From an uncultured Paracoccaceae bacterium (lineage in GTDB: Bacteria > Pseudomonadota > Alphaproteobacteria > Rhodobacterales > Rhodobacteraceae): 64,000 nt of DNA. Where the stretch lies: NCBI GenBank assembly GCA_937138255.1, contig CAKZOU010000034.1, forward strand, positions 81,639 through 145,638, read 5' to 3'. The notes under the pieces were generated by a model. That model saw only the letters and a list, made by a program, of their open reading frames with translations. It did not search any database and was not told where the DNA came from. The position numbers and the translations under genes are program-made. This document shows, in pieces, positions 54,524 through 63,625 of the stretch (positions within the stretch are counted from its first letter, which is position 1; each line of letters starts with the position of its first letter).

Positions 54524-56299
54524 TCATGCTTTTTGCGGGCGCATATCGGATTTGCTGATCCCAGCCACGGCGACGGGCTTTTTCATCGCGTCGCGGCGGA
54601 AGGGCTCGCCCAGTTCCTGGTTGATCATGGCTTCGATGAGAGTGGTCTTGCCGTTCTCCATCTGGTCGGTGACTGCCTTGCGGAGCGCCTCGGTCAGCTC
54701 GTCCATTGTCCGCGCCACGACTCCTTGCAGGCCGCAGGCCTTGGCGATGCCGGCATAGGAGACTTGGGTGTCAAGTTCGGTGCCGACGAAGTTGTCGTCA
54801 TACCAGAGGGTCGAGTTCCGTTTTTCTGCGCCCCATTGGTAGTTGCGGAAAACGATCTGGGTGATGGCGGGCCATTCCGGGCGACCGATGGCGGTAAGCT
54901 CGGTGACGGCGATGCCGAAGGCGCCATCGCCCGAGAAGCCGACGACCGGCACATCGGGGCAGGCGATTTTGGCGCCGACGACCGAGGGCAGGCCATAGCC
55001 GCAGGGGCCGAAGAGGCCGGGAGCGAGGTATTTCCGGCCCGCCTCGAAGGAGGGGTAGGCGTTACCGATGGCGCAGTTGTTGCCGATGTCGGACGAGATG
55101 ATCGCCTCCTTCGGCAGGGCCGACTGGATCGCCCGCCAAGCCATGCGGGGGCTCATCCATTCGGGCTTGGCGGCGCGGGCGCGCTGGTTCCAGGTGGTGC
55201 CGGGATCGTCGTCTTCGTGGTCCATCGACGAGAGCTGCTGGGCCCAGGTGGATTTCTTGGTGGCGATGGTGGCGCGGCGCTCAGCGCGGCCCGCATCGCC
55301 CGCTTTGGGCGAGAGGCGGTCCATGATGCCGCGGGCGACCTTGGCGGCATCGCCGATGATGCCGACGCTGATCTTCTTGGTGAGGCCGATCCGGTCGGGG
55401 TTGATATCGACCTGAATGATCTTGGCCTCGCGGGGCCAGTAGTCGATGCCATAGCCCGGCAGGGTCGAGAAGGGATTGAGGCGGGTGCCGAGGCAGAGGA
55501 CCACATCGGCCTGCGAGATGAGCTCCATCGCCGCTTTCGAGCCGTTGTAGCCCAGGGGGCCGGCGAAGAGGGGGTGCGAGCCGGGGAAGGCGTCGTTGTG
55601 CTGATAGCCGACGCAGACCGGCGCATCGAGGCGCTCGGCAAGGCGCATCGCATCCGGGATCGCGCCGCCGAGGACGACGCCCGCTCCGTTGAGGATCACC
55701 GGGAACTTGGCCGAGGAAAGAAGATCGGCGGCCTTTTGCACAGCCTCTTCGCCGCCCGAGGGGCGTTCGAACTCGACGATGGCGGGCAGGTCGATGTCGA
55801 TTACCTGGGTCCAGAAATCACGGGGCATGTTGATCTGCGCCGGGGCCGAGGCGCGGCGGGCATTGAGGATCACGCGGTTGAGGACTTCGGCCACGCGCGT
55901 GGGATCGCGCACCTCTTCCTGATAGGCGACCATTTCCTCGAACATCGCCATCTGCTCGACCTCCTGAAAGCCGCCCTGACCCAGGGTCTTATTGGCGGCC
56001 TGCGGGGTGACGAGAAGGAGCGGCGTGTGGTTCCAGTAGGCGGTTTTTACAGCGGTGACGAAGTTGGCGATGCCGGGGCCGTTCTGGGCGATCATCATCG
56101 ACATCTTGCCCGAGGCGCGGGTGTAGCCGTCGGCCATCATCCCGCCCGAGCCTTCGTGGGCGCAGTCCCAGAAATTGATGCCGGCCTGCGGGAAAAGATC
56201 CGAGATCGGCATGAAGGCCGAGCCGATGATGCCGAAGGCATCCGTGATTCCGTGCATCTGGAGGACTTTGACGAAGGCTTCTTCGGTGGTCATTTTCAT
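54524..56299 (-). CDS. xsc: Sulfoacetaldehyde acetyltransferase
   Basis: A 591-residue thiamine-diphosphate enzyme that converts sulfoacetaldehyde and phosphate to acetyl phosphate and sulfite. The ThDP motif runs GDGAFGIAVTELTAIGRPEW...FRNYQWGAEKRN, and the Xsc-specific stretches FGIIGSAFMPISDLFPQAGI and HEGSGGMMADGYTRASGKM are at the N-terminus. The start MKMTTEEAF at 56299 has AAGGAAGCCACC upstream; a frame extension to 56332 is not used. Paired TauR-like boxes lie at 56376-56408. This is the key C-S bond cleavage step. Confidence 0.96.
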   Translation of the reverse strand: MKMTTEEAFVKVLQMHGITDAFGIIGSAFMPISDLFPQAGINFWDCAHEGSGGMMADGYTRASGKMSMMIAQNGPGIANFVTAVKTAYWNHTPLLLVTPQAANKTLGQGGFQEVEQMAMFEEMVAYQEEVRDPTRVAEVLNRVILNARRASAPAQINMPRDFWTQVIDIDLPAIVEFERPSGGEEAVQKAADLLSSAKFPVILNGAGVVLGGAIPDAMRLAERLDAPVCVGYQHNDAFPGSHPLFAGPLGYNGSKAAMELISQADVVLCLGTRLNPFSTLPGYGIDYWPREAKIIQVDINPDRIGLTKKISVGIIGDAAKVARGIMDRLSPKAGDAGRAERRATIATKKSTWAQQLSSMDHEDDDPGTTWNQRARAAKPEWMSPRMAWRAIQSALPKEAIISSDIGNNCAIGNAYPSFEAGRKYLAPGLFGPCGYGLPSVVGAKIACPDVPVVGFSGDGAFGIAVTELTAIGRPEWPAITQIVFRNYQWGAEKRNSTLWYDDNFVGTELDTQVSYAGIAKACGLQGVVARTMDELTEALRKAVTDQMENGKTTLIEAMINQELGEPFRRDAMKKPVAVAGISKSDMRPQKA

Positions 56300-56375
56300 G
56301 GTGGCTTCCTTCATAAAAACGGGCCCGCGCATGGCAGGCTTTGGTCGTCACCATAGTGTTTGCCACTGCTTCGGG

Positions 56376-56408
56376 TTAGGGCCAGATGAGGAGGGGGAAT
56401 AAGGCCAA
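56376..56408 (-). promoter_or_regulatory. Paired TauR-like boxes upstream of xsc
   Basis: On the minus strand TTGGCCTTAT (from 56408) and CTGGCCCTAA (from 56385) are direct repeats with starts 23 bases apart, ending 76 bases before the xsc ATG. The same spacing, order and orientation occur upstream of tpa. The distal copy touches the tauR stop codon. Confidence 0.6.
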
Positions 56409-57875
56409 TTAGCCTAAGAGAGCCTTGGTTGCTGCCGCGATCAAGGCAACCCCCTCCCGGATTCTGTTGGCGGGGATCGAGGAATAGGCGAGGCGGTAGA
56501 AATTTCTTGGTTGGTCAGGTCCGGCAAAGAAGCTTTCTCCTGGTTCGATCAGCACCGACTGTTCCCGAAGCCTGGTGGCGAGTTCCGAAGTGTCGACACC
56601 TTCGGGCGCCTGCATCCAGACGGACGAGCCGCCAAAGGTGGCCTGTCCGGCAACCTTCAGGCCGAATTCGGCGATAGCCGCATCAAGAACCCGCCGCCGT
56701 TCGAGATAGGCGCGCGACATGCGCCGGATCAGGGCGTCGTAATGGCCGAGCGAAAGGAAATAGGCGACCGTGCGTTGGATATGGCCGGGTGGGTGCCGCA
56801 AGACGCTGGCTCGGAGCGCGCGGGCCTCGCGGATAAAGGGGGCGGGGCCGACAAGATAGCCGAGGCGCAGACCGGGGAAGAGGGATTTCGAAAAGCTGCC
56901 GACATAGATCACGCGGCCCTCGCGATCGAGCGACTTGAGGGCGGGCGAGGGTGGGTTGAGGAAGGACATCTCGAACTCATAGTCGTCCTCGACGATCAGG
57001 AAATCGTCGCGCATGGCACGAGCGAGAAGGGATTTGCGGCGGGCAAGGGGCATTGTCGTGGTGGTCGGGCACTGATGCGAAGGGGTGGTGTAGACCACGT
57101 CGACCCCCTCGGGCAGCATCGAGGGATTCAAGCCTTGGGAGTCGATCGGCACGGTGGCAAGCTGACAGCGCGATTGAGTCAGGATCGAGCGTAGGGCAGG
57201 ATAGGACGGGTCTTCGATCGCGGCCATGCGGCGTTGGTTGAGGAGCACCTGCGCGGTCAGCCAAAGGGCGTTTTGGGCGCCCAGCGTGACGAGGATTTCC
57301 TCGGGGCCGGCAAGGATGCCGCGGCGGGGGAGCGTCTGGCGCGAGATGAATTCAACGAGTTTGGGATCGTCGGCGGCGTAATAGTCGGTCGTTAATGCAC
57401 TGAAATCGCGTTTTCCCAAGGCTTGAACCGCGCAGAGGCGCCAGTTGGCGGCATCGAACAGGGTCTGGTCTGCTTGGCCGTAGATGAAGGGATAGCGATA
57501 GCTGGCCCAGTCGGGCGGCTTTTCGGGGCCAAGCGATGCCGTGACTCGGTGGCCGAGGATACGCGCCCAATCGACATTGCCGCTGCCGGCGGGGGCGGCG
57601 GGAAAAGAGGGCGGCTCGGGGGCGTTGTCGGAGACAAAATATCCCGAGCGGCCTTTCGAGGAGAGGTAGTCGTCAGCCATGAGTTCGGTATAGGCGAGGG
57701 TCACGGTGATCCGGCTGACGCCCAGATGTTCGGCCAATCGGCGCGAGGACGGCAGGCGCTCGCCCCTGCGAAAACGTCCGTCGAGGATGCCCTGCGCGAC
57801 CATTTGCTGGATCTGCGATTGCAGGGTGCCTTCGGCGGTGGGGTCGAGAAAGAATGACTCGGGCGAAATCGCCAT
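56409..57875 (-). CDS. tauR: TauR, MocR-type taurine regulator (GntR plus aminotransferase fold)
   Basis: A 488-residue regulator. Residues about 15-80 form a GntR winged helix (ILDGRFRRGERLPSSRRLAEHLGVSRITV). The remainder is a fold-type I aminotransferase domain with the PLP Lys in SFSKSLFPGLRLGY and DDYEFEM before it. MocR proteins of this kind use PLP and an amine ligand to sense; TauR activates tpa and xsc genes in R. capsulatus. It lies directly upstream of xsc on the same strand. Confidence 0.9.
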   Translation of the reverse strand: MAISPESFFLDPTAEGTLQSQIQQMVAQGILDGRFRRGERLPSSRRLAEHLGVSRITVTLAYTELMADDYLSSKGRSGYFVSDNAPEPPSFPAAPAGSGNVDWARILGHRVTASLGPEKPPDWASYRYPFIYGQADQTLFDAANWRLCAVQALGKRDFSALTTDYYAADDPKLVEFISRQTLPRRGILAGPEEILVTLGAQNALWLTAQVLLNQRRMAAIEDPSYPALRSILTQSRCQLATVPIDSQGLNPSMLPEGVDVVYTTPSHQCPTTTTMPLARRKSLLARAMRDDFLIVEDDYEFEMSFLNPPSPALKSLDREGRVIYVGSFSKSLFPGLRLGYLVGPAPFIREARALRASVLRHPPGHIQRTVAYFLSLGHYDALIRRMSRAYLERRRVLDAAIAEFGLKVAGQATFGGSSVWMQAPEGVDTSELATRLREQSVLIEPGESFFAGPDQPRNFYRLAYSSIPANRIREGVALIAAATKALLG

Positions 57876-57883
57876 TTGGGCCT

Positions 57884-57915
57884 CTGGACTGATTGCCGGA
57901 TCAGGCTGGACTTAT
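57884..57915 (+). promoter_or_regulatory. Possible TauR boxes between tauR and rhodanese
   Basis: CTGGACTGAT (57884) and CTGGACTTAT (57906) are direct repeats 22 bases apart. They resemble CTGGACYTAA, which I recall as the R. capsulatus TauR box, and end 82 bases before the rhodanese ATG in the same orientation as the boxes of xsc and tpa. They could serve rhodanese, tauR autoregulation, or both. Confidence 0.5.
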
Positions 57916-57997
57916 CCGGGATGTTTCGTCAAGCGAAGCATCTTCCGAATGGGCAAGTGCGCTCCTATATTCGCCTCACCAACCCCGGAGGATCGAT

Positions 57998-58390
57998 ATG
58001 AAGACCGTCAAAGATATGCTCGCCGCCGCCAACGCCAGCGTTCCGCGCCTGAGCCGCGCGCAAGTGGAAGATATGATCGCAAACCACGGAGCCGTGGTGG
58101 TTGACGTTCGCGACGCGCCGGAACTCGAGCAAAACGGTAAGATCCCGGGCTCGGTCCATATCCCTCGCGGAATGCTGGAATTCCGCGCGGATTCCGATAC
58201 CCCCTATCACAATCCGGCCATGCAAAAAGATCGCCCTGTGATCCTGCACTGCGCTTCGGGTGGCCGTTCGGCTTTGGCCGGCAAGCTTCTTCAGGAAATG
58301 GGCTATGAGCGCGTCTTCAACCTTGGCGGTTTCAAGGATTGGGTCGAGGCTGGCGGTCCGGTCGAGAAGCTGACCGACCAAGGGATGTAG
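57998..58390 (+). CDS. Single-domain rhodanese
   Basis: A 130-residue sulfurtransferase. The active-site loop is HCASGGRSA with Cys85; VVVDVRDAPELEQNGKIPGSVHIP is the usual N-terminal part of the domain. It could move sulfane sulfur to sulfite or cyanide. GGAGGATCGAT precedes the ATG at 57998. Its position next to tauR and behind TauR-like boxes suggests a part in sulfur handling during taurine growth. Confidence 0.9.
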   Translation: MKTVKDMLAAANASVPRLSRAQVEDMIANHGAVVVDVRDAPELEQNGKIPGSVHIPRGMLEFRADSDTPYHNPAMQKDRPVILHCASGGRSALAGKLLQEMGYERVFNLGGFKDWVEAGGPVEKLTDQGM

Positions 58391-58393
58391 GAC

Positions 58394-59092
58394 CTAGCCT
58401 TTCACGGCGAGGGGTGTCTTCTGGCGCCCCTTTCCGTCAAAGTTGGACGGATCGAGCCACCGCTCGAAGCGCACCTTCTGGGCGGGCCAGTCCTTGTCGA
58501 TGATCGCGAACCACGCGGTATCGCGGTTGCGACCCTTGTAGTGGGTCGCTTGCCGGAAGATGCCTTCGCAGGAAAAGCCCAGCCGCTCTGCCGCGGCCCT
58601 TGACGGGGCATTCAGAGCATCGCATTTCCATTCATAGCGGCGATAGCCCAACTCGTCGAACACCCGCGCCATCATCAGATACATCGCCTCGGTTGACATG
58701 GCGGTGCGTTGAAGGCGGGGCGAAAGATGGATGTGGCCCACCTCAATGGCACCATTCGCCGGATCAATCCGCAGGTAGGAAGCAAGGCCGACAGGCTGCC
58801 CCTCGCCATCAAGGATCGTGTGGAACAGCGGGTCGTCTCCTGTGCAGGTCCGCTCCATCCAAACTTTCAACTCGTCCACCGATCCAAAGGGGCCATAGGG
58901 CAGATAGGTCCAGTTGCGGCCATCGGCGTCGAGGCAGAAGGCCTCGAACAGAGCCTCGGCGTGGGTTGCCGCATCGGTCGGAACGATCTTCACGAGCCGA
59001 CCTGCCATCGGGCTGCGCGGCGGGCGCGGGCGTGGCAAGGCGATGTTGAGCGGATCGCCGATCGGTTGGCCGAGGTCGTTGGTGCGGGTCAT
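58394..59092 (-). CDS. GNAT family N-acetyltransferase
   Basis: A 232-residue acetyltransferase of the RimJ/RimL-like group. GSVDELKVWMERTC, VGLASYLRIDPANGAIEVGHIHLSPRLQRTAMSTEAMYLM and YRRYEWKCDALNAPSRAAAERLGFSCEGIFRQATHYKGRNRDTAWFAI span the acetyl-CoA site and the C-terminal fold. Substrate unknown. GGAGCCGCC precedes the ATG. Its stop is three bases from that of the rhodanese, convergent. Confidence 0.88.
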   Translation of the reverse strand: MTRTNDLGQPIGDPLNIALPRPRPPRSPMAGRLVKIVPTDAATHAEALFEAFCLDADGRNWTYLPYGPFGSVDELKVWMERTCTGDDPLFHTILDGEGQPVGLASYLRIDPANGAIEVGHIHLSPRLQRTAMSTEAMYLMMARVFDELGYRRYEWKCDALNAPSRAAAERLGFSCEGIFRQATHYKGRNRDTAWFAIIDKDWPAQKVRFERWLDPSNFDGKGRQKTPLAVKG

Positions 59093-59104
59093 GGCGGCTC
59101 CAAT

Positions 59105-59136
59105 AGAAAAGGCCCGGCGCGGGGCCGGGCCTTTGG
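59105..59136 (-). terminator. Terminator after tpa
   Basis: The stem GGCCCGGC (59111-59118) / GCCGGGCC (59124-59131) has a five-base loop; on the minus strand it is followed by TTTTCTATT. It lies 13 bases after the tpa stop. AAA on the opposite side gives some two-way character. Confidence 0.85.
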
Positions 59137-59148
59137 GTCTTTCGCGGG

Positions 59149-60531
59149 TTAGCCCAGAACTGTCTTCAGGGCGTTGTCGACAGCGGCGGTGATCTCGTCG
59201 ATGTCGCTCGCCTTGGCGATCAGCGGCGGGGCGAACAACAGCGTGTTATTCGCTCCGGGGATCGAGCGGTTGGTCATGCCGATGATGACGCCCTGCTTGT
59301 TCACCTCGCCAACAATGGCCGCGCAGGTCTTTTCATCCAGCGGCTCGCGGGTCGCGCGATCCTTGACGAGCTCGGCGCCGCCAAAAAGGCCCTTGCCGCG
59401 CACACAGCCGATGGCCGCGTGCTTGTCGGCCAGCGCGTTGAGGTTGCCCATCAGGCGCTCGCCCATGCGCTCGGAATTGCCCAGAAGGTCTTCCTCTTCG
59501 AGGATCGCCATATTCTCAAGCGCCGCAGCGGGGCCGGCGGTGCAGCCGCCGAAGGTCGAGATATCGCGGAAGTAACCGAGGATATCGGTCTCGTCCTTGA
59601 ATTGCTCGAACACGGCTTCGGTGGTGACGCAGCAGGAAATCGCGGCATAGCCCGAGGCCACGCCCTTGGCCATCGTCACGATATCGGGCTGGATGCCGTA
59701 TTGCTGATAGCCAAACCACTTGCCGGTCCGGCCCATGCCGCAAACGACCTCGTCGATGTGCAGAAGGATGTCATATTTCTTGCAGATCTCCTGCACCTTC
59801 TCCCAATAGCCCTTGGGCGGGGTGATCGCGCCGCCGCCCGCGGTGATCGGCTCGAGGCAGAGCGCACCGATGGTATCGGGGCCTTCGCGCAGGATAACCT
59901 TTTCAATCTCGAGCGCGGCAAGCTCGCCGTAGTTGTCGCCGGCAAGCTCCTTCTGCGCCTGATATTCGCTGCAATGGGGCACCATCACGAATTCCGGCAC
60001 GAAGGGGCCATACATCGCGTTGCGCTCTTGCTGGCCGCCGGCCGACATGGTGGCGATGGTGCCACCGTGATAGTCGCGGTCGCGATAAAGGATCTTGCGC
60101 TTCTTGCCGCCATGGACCTTGTGGGCGATCTGGCGGACCATCTTGAAGGCCTTCTCGTTGGCCTCGGAGCCCGAGTTGGCATAGTAGACGCGGGCCATGC
60201 CCGGCATCTTCTCGATCAGGCGCTCGGCGAACTGGGCCGAGGGAACCGTCCCGAATGCGCCGCCCCAGAAGTTCATCTTGAGGATCTGGTCGCGCACGGC
60301 ATTGGCGATGCGCTCGCGGCCGTAGCCCACGTTGACCGTCCAGACGCCGCCCGAGACCGCATCAAGGAATTCGCGGCCCGCGATATCCCAGATCCGAAGG
60401 CCCTTGCCCTCGACCATGATGCGCGGGTCGATCCGCTCGAATTGCTTGTGCTGAACGAGGTGGTGCCAGACGTGGGCGCGGTCGGCCTCGATCACCGCGC
60501 GGGGATCGTTGGAGAGGCTGTGAGTGTCCAT
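59149..60531 (-). CDS. tpa: Taurine:pyruvate aminotransferase
   Basis: A 460-residue class III PLP aminotransferase that converts taurine and pyruvate to sulfoacetaldehyde and alanine. The text VWHHLVQHKQFE, DAVSGGVWTVNVGYGRERI, MPGMARVYYANSGSEANEKAFKMVRQIAHK, RDRDYHGGTIATMSAGGQQERN and CSEYQAQ matches Tpa closely; the PLP Lys is in VTMAKGVASGYAA. The start at 60531 has AAGGAAAACC upstream; the open frame to 60726 is not used. TauR-like boxes lie 101-133 bases before the ATG. It stands alone, with its own terminator. Confidence 0.93.
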   Translation of the reverse strand: MDTHSLSNDPRAVIEADRAHVWHHLVQHKQFERIDPRIMVEGKGLRIWDIAGREFLDAVSGGVWTVNVGYGRERIANAVRDQILKMNFWGGAFGTVPSAQFAERLIEKMPGMARVYYANSGSEANEKAFKMVRQIAHKVHGGKKRKILYRDRDYHGGTIATMSAGGQQERNAMYGPFVPEFVMVPHCSEYQAQKELAGDNYGELAALEIEKVILREGPDTIGALCLEPITAGGGAITPPKGYWEKVQEICKKYDILLHIDEVVCGMGRTGKWFGYQQYGIQPDIVTMAKGVASGYAAISCCVTTEAVFEQFKDETDILGYFRDISTFGGCTAGPAAALENMAILEEEDLLGNSERMGERLMGNLNALADKHAAIGCVRGKGLFGGAELVKDRATREPLDEKTCAAIVGEVNKQGVIIGMTNRSIPGANNTLLFAPPLIAKASDIDEITAAVDNALKTVLG

Positions 60532-60631
60532 TGGTTTTCCTTCCCGGGGAACGCGAAAATGCCGGCCGGACGAATCCGGCGGCTGATGGAGGATTTCTGG
60601 GGGCAGTTTGCCGCCAGAGCAAGGGTTGGCG

Positions 60632-60664
60632 TTATGGCCAGTTGAGGTTGATGAATAGGGCCAG
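60632..60664 (-). promoter_or_regulatory. Paired TauR-like boxes upstream of tpa
   Basis: On the minus strand CTGGCCCTAT (from 60664) and CTGGCCATAA (from 60641) are direct repeats with starts 23 bases apart, the same period and orientation as at xsc. Confidence 0.62.
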
Positions 60665-60710
60665 ATGGCCCCGCCTGCCGACAGGGAACGAAAAAGTGTC
60701 GCCTCGGCCC

Positions 60711-60741
60711 TTGACCTTCCAGTCACTGGAAGGCCTAGCTG
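60711..60741 (+). promoter_or_regulatory. CueR-type copper promoter of copA
   Basis: A -35 TTGACC (60711-60716) and a -10-like TAGCTG (60736-60741) are separated by 19 bases, the long spacer of MerR-family promoters. Between them lies the perfect dyad CCTTCCAGTCACTGGAAGG (60715-60733), matching the CueR operator core ACCTTCC-N7-GGAAGG. copA starts 27 bases downstream and cueR is in the same operon. Confidence 0.9.
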
Positions 60742-60767
60742 AGGTGTCAGGTTTGAGAGGATGAGCC

Positions 60768-63239
60768 ATGACCAAGCACGACGCCCTGAGTTTCGAGATC
60801 GACGGAATGACCTGCGCGGGCTGCGTGGGGCGCGCCGAAAAGGCCATCGCGGCGGTAGGGGGTGTGGAGAAGGCCGAGGTCAACCTTGCCACCCATGCCG
60901 GCCGCGTGACGCTGGACGCCAAGGCCGGGCCGGGTACGGCCAAGGCCATCGCCGGGGCGCTGCAGGCGGCGGGCTATCCGGCTGTTCCGACGCGGCATCG
61001 CTTCGAGGTCGAGGGGATGTCTTGTGCATCCTGCGTCAACCGCGTGGAAGAGGCGCTTCTGGAGGTGCCGGGGGTGATCTCGGCCAGTGTCAATCTGACC
61101 GACAATACCGCTACAGCCACGGCTCTGATCTCCGATCCTGCGATCCTGATCGAGGCGATCCGCGGTTCCGGCTACGAGGCAAAGGTCTTGCAGCAGGGCG
61201 TTCGGCCAAGTGATCGCAATGCCGTGGAGGCGGAGGCGCTCAAATGGCGGGTCTTGCTGGCCGCCGTGCTCACGCTTCCTGTCTTTGTGCTTGAGATGGG
61301 CGGCCATATGTTTCCCGCCATTCACGATCTCATCCACCGCACCTTCGGGATGCAGGCGAGCTGGACGATCCAGTTTGCCCTGACCACCATCGTCCTCGCC
61401 TTCCCCGGCCGTCAGTTCTTTGCCAAGGGCATCCCCGCGCTTCTGCGCTGGGCGCCGGATATGAATTCGCTCGTTGTGCTCGGCACCTCGGCCGCGTGGC
61501 TCTATTCCTCGGTCGCCCTCTTCGCGCCGGGGCTGATGCCCGAGGGCACCCAAGCCGTCTATTTCGAGGCGGCGGCGGTGATCGTCACGCTGATCCTCGT
61601 TGGCCGTTGGCTCGAGGCCCGCGCCAAGGGGCAGACGGGGGCGGCGATCAAGCGGCTCTTGGGTTTGCGCCCGTCGACCGCGCGAGTCGTCCGCGATGGG
61701 GCCGAGGTGGATATCCCGGTCGACGAGGTTCAGCGCGGCGATATCCTCGTGGTTCGCCCCGGTGAACGGATCGCCGTCGATGGTGTGGTGCGCGAAGGCG
61801 ACAGTTGGGTCGATGAAAGCATGATCACCGGCGAGCCGGTGCCTGTGGCGAAAGCGAAGGGTGCCGCCCTCGTGGCTGGCACGGTGAATGGCAACGGCGC
61901 GCTCAAGATGCGGGCAACTGCCGTGGGCGCCGAGACGATGCTGAGCCGGATCATCGCCATGGTCGAAGAGGCGCAGGGCGCGCGGCTTCCCGTGCAGGAT
62001 CTGGTCAACAAGATCACCGGCATTTTCGTGCCCGTGGTGATGGCTGTTGCCACGCTGACGATCTTGGCTTGGCTCGTCTTCGGCCCCGATCCACGACTGC
62101 AATTCGCGCTGGTGGCTGGCGTCGCCGTTCTCATCATCGCCTGCCCCTGCGCTATGGGTCTGGCGACGCCAACCTCGATCATGGTCGGCACAGGCCGCGC
62201 GGCCGAGCTTGGCGTTCTGTTCCGGCAAGGCGATGCTCTGCAGGCTTTGCAGGGGGTCGAGGTGGTGGCCTTCGACAAGACCGGCACGTTGACCGAGGGC
62301 AAACCCGAGTTGACCGATCTAGAGCCGCTGGGCGGCTGGCAGGCCGATGATCTTCTGGCGATCACATCCGCAGTTGAAGCTCTCTCAGAGCACCCGCTCG
62401 GGCGTGCCATTGTGACTGCAGCAAAGGAGAAGGGGTTGACGATCCCGCGCGCCGAAGGCTTTGCCGCCATTCCCGGCTATGGCCTGAGCGCCAAGGTCGA
62501 TGGCAAGGCAGTGCTCGTCGGCGCCCTGCGCCTGATGACCAAGGAAGGCGTCGAGACCGCCGACTTCGCGGCGGCCGCTGACCGTCTGTCGCAGAAGGGC
62601 CGCACGCCGATCCTCGTCGCGGTTGATGGCAAACCTGCGGGTATCCTTGCCGTGGCCGACAGGGTCAAACCCACAGCCGCCGCGACGATTCGCGCCCTGC
62701 ATGATCGCGGGCTGCGGGTGGCGATGATCACCGGCGACACCGCCAAGACCGCTGCCGCAATCGCCGCCGAACTGGGTATCGACGATGTGCAGGCCGAGGT
62801 TTTGCCAGAGGGCAAGGTCGCGGCGATCCATGCGTTGCAGGAGAAGGGCCGCGTTGCTTTCGTCGGCGATGGGATCAACGACGCGCCCGCCCTTGCTTCG
62901 GCCGATGTCGGCGTTGCGATCGGCACTGGAACGGATGTGGCCGTAGAAAGCGCCCATGTCGTTTTGATGTCGGGCGATCCTTCGGGTGTCGTCAACGCCA
63001 TCGAAATGAGCCGCAAGACGATGGGCAATATCCGCCAGAACCTTGGCTGGGCCTTCGGCTATAACATCCTTCTGGTGCCGCTGGCCGCAGGGGCGCTCTA
63101 TCCCATGTGGGGTCTCTTGCTTTCGCCCGGGATTGCCGCTGGCGCAATGGCGCTCTCCTCGGTCCTCGTCATCAGCAACGCGCTGCGCCTGCGCTGGGTG
63201 CCTTCGGTGGTCGACCGTGGCGCGAAGGGGGCGGCATGA
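60768..63239 (+). CDS. copA: Copper-exporting P1B-type ATPase
   Basis: An 823-residue inner-membrane Cu(I) pump. Two N-terminal heavy-metal domains have MTCAGC (C16, C19) and MSCASC (C86, C89). The transmembrane metal site is C459-P-C461, the phosphorylation motif is D503-KTGT, and [20 protein letters not shown] is the hinge. Later membrane text has N and MxxS-type residues ([17 protein letters not shown]). It is driven by the CueR-type promoter and is coupled to cueR. Confidence 0.97.
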   Translation: MTKHDALSFEIDGMTCAGCVGRAEKAIAAVGGVEKAEVNLATHAGRVTLDAKAGPGTAKAIAGALQAAGYPAVPTRHRFEVEGMSCASCVNRVEEALLEVPGVISASVNLTDNTATATALISDPAILIEAIRGSGYEAKVLQQGVRPSDRNAVEAEALKWRVLLAAVLTLPVFVLEMGGHMFPAIHDLIHRTFGMQASWTIQFALTTIVLAFPGRQFFAKGIPALLRWAPDMNSLVVLGTSAAWLYSSVALFAPGLMPEGTQAVYFEAAAVIVTLILVGRWLEARAKGQTGAAIKRLLGLRPSTARVVRDGAEVDIPVDEVQRGDILVVRPGERIAVDGVVREGDSWVDESMITGEPVPVAKAKGAALVAGTVNGNGALKMRATAVGAETMLSRIIAMVEEAQGARLPVQDLVNKITGIFVPVVMAVATLTILAWLVFGPDPRLQFALVAGVAVLIIACPCAMGLATPTSIMVGTGRAAELGVLFRQGDALQALQGVEVVAFDKTGTLTEGKPELTDLEPLGGWQADDLLAITSAVEALSEHPLGRAIVTAAKEKGLTIPRAEGFAAIPGYGLSAKVDGKAVLVGALRLMTKEGVETADFAAAADRLSQKGRTPILVAVDGKPAGILAVADRVKPTAAATIRALHDRGLRVAMITGDTAKTAAAIAAELGIDDVQAEVLPEGKVAAIHALQEKGRVAFVGDGINDAPALASADVGVAIGTGTDVAVESAHVVLMSGDPSGVVNAIEMSRKTMGNIRQNLGWAFGYNILLVPLAAGALYPMWGLLLSPGIAAGAMALSSVLVISNALRLRWVPSVVDRGAKGAA

Positions 63240-63625
63240 ATATCGGAGACGTAGCCGCGCGGACCGGCCTGCCCACCAAGACGATCCGTTATTATGAAGA
63301 TATCGGGCTCATCACGCCCCTGCGCGGCGAGAACGGCTATCGCCGGTTTCGCGAGGCAGATATGCACAAGCTCGGCTTTGTCGGGCGGGCGCGGGCGCTG
63401 GGATTTTCCATCGAGGAATGCCGCGACCTACTGGCGCTTTATGAAGACGAGGATCGGGCCAGCGCCGATGTGCGCCAGATCGCCATCGGCCACCTTGAGG
63501 AGATCGAGCGCAAGATCGCGGCGCTGAGCGATATGCGCGATACGCTCAAAGGTCTGGTGCACGCCTGCGCCGGCGATCACCGGCCCAATTGCCCGATCCT
63601 GAAAGAGCTTTCGGACGGCGCCTAG
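63236..63625 (+). CDS. cueR: Copper-responsive MerR-type regulator CueR
   Basis: A 129-residue activator. The MerR winged helix covers residues 1-70 ([26 protein letters not shown]), a dimer helix 75-110, and the Cu(I) loop is C111-AGDHRPN-C119, the C-x7-C spacing of CueR. ATG overlaps the copA stop (ATGA), so the two are made together and CueR raises its own level with copper. Its TAG shares a CTAG with the convergent aldolase. Confidence 0.95.
   Translation: MNIGDVAARTGLPTKTIRYYEDIGLITPLRGENGYRRFREADMHKLGFVGRARALGFSIEECRDLLALYEDEDRASADVRQIAIGHLEEIERKIAALSDMRDTLKGLVHACAGDHRPNCPILKELSDGA

Noticed and set aside
53807..56356. An 849-codon open frame on the plus strand opposite xsc and the exporter
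   Set aside because: Shadow of two well-supported genes; no domain text and no ribosome binding site.
59419..60645. A 408-codon open frame opposite tpa
   Set aside because: Antisense shadow of the aminotransferase; composition typical of reverse-strand reading.
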